Shown one piece after another: positions 6,019 to 9,288 of a stretch of 9,288 nucleotides of DNA. Position numbers and translations under genes: made by a program. The stretch lies in assembly GCA_002358895.1 (NCBI GenBank), contig DEPR01000062.1, positions 1 through 9,288 of the forward strand. The letters run 5' to 3'. The notes below the pieces were generated by a model. It did no database searches, was not told the origin of the DNA, and worked only from the letters and a program-made list of their open reading frames with translations. Within the stretch, counting starts at the first letter, position 1, and each line of letters begins with the position of its first letter. Source of the stretch: Ruminococcus sp. UBA3387 (GTDB taxonomy: Bacteria; Bacillota; Clostridia; Oscillospirales; Ruminococcaceae).

Positions 6019-6693
6019 ATGACAAATACAAAAAAGATTGATATAAAGAAGCTTACAGTGCTGGCAATGTTCGTTGCAATGGCATACCTCTGCCTGTATG
6101 TGTTCAGATTTAAGGTGCAGTTTCTGTCCCTTGAAATCAAGGACGTGTTTATTACAATGAGTGGTTTTATTTTCGGACCGCTTACAGCTGTGGGAGTTGC
6201 TTTTGTAGAGTCCTTGCTTGAAATGATAACGGTGTCGGATACAGGTCCCTATGGTGCAATAATGAACTTTGCAGGTAGTGCAACCTTTGCAGGAATAGCA
6301 TCACTTGTCTATAAGTATAAAAAGAACCTGTGTGGAGCATTGATTGGACTTGTGTCAGCAGTTGTTCTTATGACAGGTGTGATGATTGTGCTTAATATCC
6401 TGATTACTCCGCTTTATATGAAAGCACCGAGAGATGTTGTGATTGGTATGATTCCAACATTGCTTCTGCCGTTTAATCTTGTGAAGGGAAGCCTTAATTC
6501 AGCCTTTGTGTTTTTGCTTTATAAGCCACTTTCCGAAGCACTTAAAGGTATGGGAATGTTGCCTAAAACAAAGGACTTTAAGTTTGATAAGAAATCTGTG
6601 TTGGTCGCAGTCATTTCAGCAGTAGTAATAGTTGCAATTATAATCTGTGTGATTTTCCTGTTCAAAGGAAATTTTGAATGGATAAGAAAATAG
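6019..6693 (+). CDS. ribU: Riboflavin ECF transporter substrate-binding subunit (RibU-like)
   Basis: The 224-residue membrane protein looks like an ECF S component. It would capture riboflavin outside the cell and work with the shared EcfA/EcfA'/EcfT module, which is not in this window. Six hydrophobic segments lie at about 11-30, 43-65, 80-98, 104-130, 140-170 and 193-215. The segment LEIKDVFITMSGFIFGP (residues 38-54), followed by GPYGAIMNFAGSATF (76-90), matches the RibU pattern. The FMN riboswitch directly upstream supports riboflavin as the substrate. The ATG at 6019 is chosen because of AGGAGG at 6006-6011. The frame stays open back to 5923, but that extension would run through the terminator hairpin and aptamer. 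The tail from 175 is charged before a last helix. Confidence 0.92.
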   Translation: MTNTKKIDIKKLTVLAMFVAMAYLCLYVFRFKVQFLSLEIKDVFITMSGFIFGPLTAVGVAFVESLLEMITVSDTGPYGAIMNFAGSATFAGIASLVYKYKKNLCGALIGLVSAVVLMTGVMIVLNILITPLYMKAPRDVVIGMIPTLLLPFNLVKGSLNSAFVFLLYKPLSEALKGMGMLPKTKDFKFDKKSVLVAVISAVVIVAIIICVIFLFKGNFEWIRK

Positions 6694-6718
6694 TACATAA
6701 CCAAGTTCAAGATATGTA

Positions 6719-6742
6719 GGGGACGGTGTCCTCGACGTCCCG
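6719..6742. repeat. REP-like short palindrome
   Basis: GGGACG (6720-6725) and CGTCCC (6736-6741) form a six-base-pair stem around a ten-base loop. It is followed by AT-rich DNA and lies between two convergent genes. It is much more GC-rich than its surroundings. The form (stem, GTGTCCTCGA-type centre, TAGGGG edge) resembles short interspersed palindromes I associate with Clostridia genomes. Only one copy lies in this window, so membership of a family cannot be confirmed here. Confidence 0.5.
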
Positions 6743-6763
6743 AAATTTGACAAATATAATAAA

Positions 6764-6789
6764 AAAACAGCTCCGAAAGGAGCTGTTTT
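6764..6789. terminator. Terminator shared by ribU and the NlpC/P60 gene
   Basis: AAAACAGCTCC (6764-6774) pairs perfectly with GGAGCTGTTTT (6779-6789) around a GAAA tetraloop. On the minus strand it is followed by seven T residues, so it is chiefly the terminator of the hydrolase gene, whose stop lies two bases away. On the + strand the T run is only four, so it is weaker for ribU. Confidence 0.9.
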
Positions 6790-6790
6790 G

Positions 6791-8173
6791 CTATATCAAG
6801 CGTTTTATACAGGTAATGTTGTTGTATTTTGCAAAGGATGAAACGTAGGACATTACAATACCTGTGTATGTGTTTTCAGCGTGAATCATCTTTCCATCAC
6901 CGATGTATATTGCAACGTGATAAATTGATGAGTATGAGCTTCCACCGAAGAAAATCAGGTCGCCTTTCTTCATATTTGAGTATGAAACTGCAGTACCGTA
7001 GTTTGCCTGAAGAGAAGCCTTGTGTGGCAGACTAATGCCGATTTTAGCATAGCATTGCATCGTAAGTCCCGAACAATCTGTTGCGTTAGGACTTGTGCCA
7101 CCCCAGACGTATGAACCACCAACCATACTCTTTGCCGTGCTCATCAGTATGTTAATCTTTGTTTCATATGCACTTCCACTGCTTGAAGGAGGTGTAACAG
7201 CAGGAGCCTTTGTGGTAGTAGTGGTCTTTGAAGTAGTGCTTTCAGGCTTTGTTTCCTCTTTCTTTGTGGTAGTGGTCTCTTTCTTGCTTGTAGTTGAAAC
7301 AGGTTTGTCGTCCTTATTTGTAGTAGTTTTCTTTGAAGTAGTGCTTGAAGGCTTTGTTTCCTTTTTCTTTGTAGTAGTCTTGGCTTCAGTCTGAGTAGTT
7401 AAGTCGCTGTATTGTGATATAACAGCATCAATTTCAGCCTGGTATTGACTCTTATCACTTTCAAGCTGGGAAATTGAGTCGCCGTATGTAGTCTGCAAAT
7501 CAAGAAGCTTGACATACTCATCCGAAAGGGAAGCCTGTTTTTCAGCATATTCCTTGCTCTTTTTCTTCAGCTCATCAGACTGTTTTTCAAGCTTTACCTT
7601 TTCCTCATCAATTTCCTTCTTCTCATCAAGCAACTGTGTTATGGTGTCGTTGTCGTGTTCAGCAACACGTTTTATAAGCTCAGTACGCATAAGTATATCA
7701 AAGAAATCAGCAGAGTCTGCAATGATTGAAGTGTAGGATTCAGTGCCGTTTATGTACATAGCACGAAGGCGTTTCATAAATCCGTTGACGTTTTCCGTGA
7801 TAGCTTCTTCCTTGTCAGTGAGATTAACCTGAGTAGCCCTCATTTCCTCGTCAATAAGACACATCTCGTCTTCAATCTGCTTGGCATACTCCTCAGTAGT
7901 CTGAATTTTCTGAGAAATAACACTCATCTGTTCAGCAACAGCGTTCAGCTTTTCCTGCTGACCTTTTATGCTGTCATTAGCATCAGCAATTTTCTTTTCA
8001 AGCTCTTTTTGTCTGTCGGAAAGCTCCTCCAGTTCTTCGGCATAAGCTGAATTTTCTGGAGTAGCCTTTGTAATAACATTGTTGTCGGGCTTTGTAATGC
8101 CTATAGTACCGAAAATAAGTGCAACAGCAACGCAAAAAGCTGATATTCTTTTAATGCTTGGAAGTTTATACAT
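6791..8173 (-). CDS. Secreted NlpC/P60 peptidoglycan hydrolase with coiled-coil (CwlO/PcsB-like)
   Basis: The 460-residue protein starts with a basic stretch and hydrophobic segment (residues 10-28), a signal peptide or anchor. A long coiled coil rich in Glu, Lys and Gln spans about 45-260. A Thr/Lys/Ser-rich linker with repeats follows (264-330), then a C-terminal NlpC/P60 domain (about 340-460). The catalytic residues are visible: C367 (TDCSGL), H419 (YHVAIYIGDG) and H431 (MIHAEN). Such enzymes cut peptide stems of peptidoglycan, usually D,L-endopeptidase, and coiled coils of CwlO and PcsB mediate control by FtsEX; that link is inferred by analogy. The ATG at 8173 is preferred over the upstream in-frame start because AAGGAG (8185-8180) lies six bases before it and the upstream extension would cross the promoter. 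Confidence 0.92.
   Translation of the reverse strand: MYKLPSIKRISAFCVAVALIFGTIGITKPDNNVITKATPENSAYAEELEELSDRQKELEKKIADANDSIKGQQEKLNAVAEQMSVISQKIQTTEEYAKQIEDEMCLIDEEMRATQVNLTDKEEAITENVNGFMKRLRAMYINGTESYTSIIADSADFFDILMRTELIKRVAEHDNDTITQLLDEKKEIDEEKVKLEKQSDELKKKSKEYAEKQASLSDEYVKLLDLQTTYGDSISQLESDKSQYQAEIDAVISQYSDLTTQTEAKTTTKKKETKPSSTTSKKTTTNKDDKPVSTTSKKETTTTKKEETKPESTTSKTTTTTKAPAVTPPSSSGSAYETKINILMSTAKSMVGGSYVWGGTSPNATDCSGLTMQCYAKIGISLPHKASLQANYGTAVSYSNMKKGDLIFFGGSSYSSIYHVAIYIGDGKMIHAENTYTGIVMSYVSSFAKYNNITCIKRLI
7226..7378 (-). repeat. Imperfect repeats encoding the Thr/Lys-rich linker
   Basis: The 48-bp stretches 7226-7273 and 7331-7378 differ at about four positions. A more diverged copy lies between them near 7279-7326. 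Each unit encodes a TTSK...KxTKP-type segment of about 17 residues, so the linker probably grew by in-frame duplication. Confidence 0.8.
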
Positions 8174-8183
8174 AAAAATCTCC

Positions 8184-8212
8184 TTACAGTATGTCTGTAA
8201 TAGTTTTGTAAT
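8184..8212. promoter_or_regulatory. WalR-like direct repeat and overlapping palindrome in the hydrolase leader
   Basis: On the + strand, TGTAAT (8196-8201) and TGTAAT (8207-8212) are separated by AGTTT. This fits the WalR (YycF) box, TGTWAH-N5-TGTWAH. It lies just downstream of the predicted transcription start of the NlpC/P60 gene, a type of gene that belongs to the WalR regulon in Bacillus and relatives. Overlapping it, TTACAG (8184-8189) and CTGTAA (8195-8200) form an inverted repeat. In the minus-strand transcript this would be a hairpin ending at the ribosome binding site. Function is inferred from the match and position only. Confidence 0.45.
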
Positions 8213-8222
8213 CTTTTTTAAT

Positions 8223-8251
8223 ATTATATAACGAAACAAAAGGCTTGTCAA
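8223..8251 (-). promoter_or_regulatory. Consensus sigma-A promoter of the NlpC/P60 gene
   Basis: On the minus strand, perfect TTGACA (8251-8246) and perfect TATAAT (8228-8223) are separated by 17 bases. Transcription should start near 8216, giving a leader of about 43 nt. A further TGTAAT half-site (8271-8266) lies just upstream of the -35 box. Confidence 0.92.
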
Positions 8252-8343
8252 TGCCACTTTAACGGATTACAGAAATTTTCCTGTTGTTTCAGCAGATTTT
8301 ACAAAATAAAATATTAAAAATATATAAAAAAACCGAAAAGCTA

Positions 8344-8372
8344 TTGGCAATTTACAAGAAATGTGATATAAT
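8344..8372 (+). promoter_or_regulatory. Sigma-A promoter of the ACT/DUF711 operon
   Basis: TTGGCA (8344-8349) and TATAAT (8367-8372) are separated by 17 bases, with a TGA directly before the -10 box giving an extended -10. Transcription would start near 8379, about 36 bases before the ACT start codon. It diverges from the hydrolase promoter roughly 90 bases away. Confidence 0.88.
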
Positions 8373-8414
8373 ATTTTATGTGTATAAATACTTTTTTGAA
8401 AGGTTGGAATAAAT

Positions 8415-8684
8415 ATGAGAGCAGTAGTAACAGTAGTAGGCAAGGACGCAGTCGGAATACTTGCAAAAGTCAGCACAAAGTGTGCGGAATATAATGCAAA
8501 CGTAATTGAAGTAAACCAGGCAGTGTTGCAGGACGTTTTTGCAATGACAATGCTTGTGGATATCTCAATGCTCAATAAGGACTTTGCGAGCCTGTCAGAC
8601 TCTCTTGCAGAGCTTGGAGATAAAATGGGACTCAAAATTCTTACAATGCACGAGTCAATTTTCAAGTGTATGCACGAGATTTAA
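8415..8684 (+). CDS. ACT domain-containing protein (UPF0237 type)
   Basis: The 89-residue protein is a single ACT domain. The first strand MRAVVTVVGKDAVGILAKVS carries the G-x-x-G turn before helix 1. A second strand (NVIEVNQAVLQDVFAMTMLVDI) and a C-terminal half ending in ILTMHESIF complete the beta-alpha-beta-beta-alpha-beta pattern. ACT domains bind amino acids or similar small ligands and act as regulatory modules; here there is no catalytic domain attached. The UPF0237 group is regularly found beside DUF711 genes, as here, with 17 bases between them. A partner role for the downstream protein is therefore reasonable but unproven. A modest AAAGG (8399-8403) lies 11 bases before the ATG, weaker than other sites in the window. 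Confidence 0.92.
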   Translation: MRAVVTVVGKDAVGILAKVSTKCAEYNANVIEVNQAVLQDVFAMTMLVDISMLNKDFASLSDSLAELGDKMGLKILTMHESIFKCMHEI

Positions 8685-8701
8685 TCAGGAGGGTTTGACT
8701 A

Positions 8702-9288
8702 ATGCTTAGTACATACGATATATTAGAAACAATTCGTATGATTCAGGACGAATGTCTTGACATACGAACAATTACAATGGGCATATCTCTGCTTGATTGT
8801 ATCGACAGTGATATTGACGTAGCCTGCGAAAAGGTGTATAAGAAGATAACGGAAAAGGCTAAAAATCTTGTTAAAGTCGGGGAAGAAATCGAAAAGGAGT
8901 TCGGTATTCCGATTATCAATAAGCGTATTTCTGTAACACCAATCGCTATCGTTTCAGCAGCCTGCAAATGCTCACCTGTACCATTTGCAAAAGCAATGGA
9001 CAGAGCAGCTAAAGACGTGGGAGTAAACCTTATCGGTGGTTATTCAGCACTTGTGCAGAAGGGCTTTTCTGCTGGCGATATAGAGCTTATTAAGTCAATC
9101 CCTGAAGCACTTTCCTGTACAGAAAGAGTATGTTCATCTGTAAACGTTGGCTCAACAAAAACAGGTATCAACCTTGATGCTTGTAAGCTTATGGGTGGCA
9201 TCGTTAAAGAATGTGCAGAGAAAACAGTTGATTCTGCTTGCTTTGGTGCAGCTAAATTGGTTGTGTTCTGTAATGCAGTTGAAGATAA
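8702..9288 (+). CDS. DUF711 (PFL family, UPF0210) protein, 5' part
   Basis: The first 195 codons are visible and the frame is still open at the right edge (the last two bases are the start of an unfinished codon). The N-terminus, with [25 protein letters not shown] followed by [15 protein letters not shown] and [12 protein letters not shown], matches the DUF711/UPF0210 family. Complete members are about 450 residues, so a little under half is seen. The family is called PFL-like because of structural relation to glycyl-radical enzymes, but its reaction is unknown and the region where a radical loop would lie is outside the window. AGGAGGG (8687-8693) lies eight bases before the ATG. It is the second gene of the ACT operon. 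Confidence 0.93.
   Translation, partial: MLSTYDILETIRMIQDECLDIRTITMGISLLDCIDSDIDVACEKVYKKITEKAKNLVKVGEEIEKEFGIPIINKRISVTPIAIVSAACKCSPVPFAKAMDRAAKDVGVNLIGGYSALVQKGFSAGDIELIKSIPEALSCTERVCSSVNVGSTKTGINLDACKLMGGIVKECAEKTVDSACFGAAKLVVFCNAVED

Noticed and set aside
7095..7394. Open frame on the + strand opposite the hydrolase linker, rich in Val and Phe
   Set aside because: It is the complement of the Thr/Lys codon repeats in the minus-strand gene and has no ribosome binding site or known family.
1..9288. CRISPR arrays, tRNA or rRNA genes, insertion sequences, phage or defence genes
   Set aside because: None is visible on either strand; the gene content is core housekeeping and I found no support for a novel multi-gene system.

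Overview
This window looks like a stretch of chromosome from an anaerobic Firmicute, most likely class Clostridia (Ruminococcus/Oscillospiraceae-like). The reasons are the low GC content, strong AGGAGG-type ribosome binding sites, textbook sigma-A promoters, an FMN riboswitch in front of a ribU-type ECF transporter gene, an efp gene followed by a CD1247-like acidic zinc-ribbon gene, and an ACT/DUF711 gene pair. I see no phage, transposase, tRNA, rRNA or CRISPR. It reads as ordinary core genome with several regulatory RNA or DNA elements.

Layout. Bases 1-56 carry the probable tail of a + strand gene. It converges at a bidirectional terminator on a two-gene minus-strand operon: an HD-domain phosphohydrolase followed by a YaiI/YqxD (DUF188) protein, with stop and start overlapping as TAATG. 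A divergent promoter region leads rightward to rpsU (ribosomal protein S21, TTG start), which has a long leader (about 180 nt) and its own terminator. Only 16 nt beyond that terminator starts a tight + strand operon: YqeG-type HAD phosphatase, endonuclease IV-like TIM barrel, aroQ and an M24 aminopeptidase. A good internal promoter then drives efp and the Cys/Asp-rich zinc-ribbon gene. An FMN riboswitch with a terminator follows and controls ribU (riboflavin uptake). A short REP-like palindrome and a terminator shared with the convergent minus-strand gene close this block. That convergent gene encodes a secreted CwlO/PcsB-like NlpC/P60 peptidoglycan hydrolase with a consensus promoter and a WalR-like direct repeat. 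The last operon, on the + strand, holds a small ACT-domain protein and a DUF711 (PFL-family) protein that runs off the right edge.

How the genes fit together. The central operon mixes housekeeping translation (S21, EF-P), the shikimate pathway (AroQ), peptide turnover (M24 peptidase, which cleaves Xaa-Pro bonds, while EF-P helps synthesis through proline runs) and nucleic acid or metabolite maintenance (YqeG, Nfo-like). The FMN-controlled transporter and the cell-wall hydrolase are separate regulatory units. I did not find a convincing new multi-gene system. The most interesting items are the rpsU leader, the WalR-like box at the hydrolase gene, a possible hairpin over the ribU ribosome binding site downstream of the riboswitch terminator, the CDDDCC repeat in the protein next to EF-P, and the REP-like palindrome.
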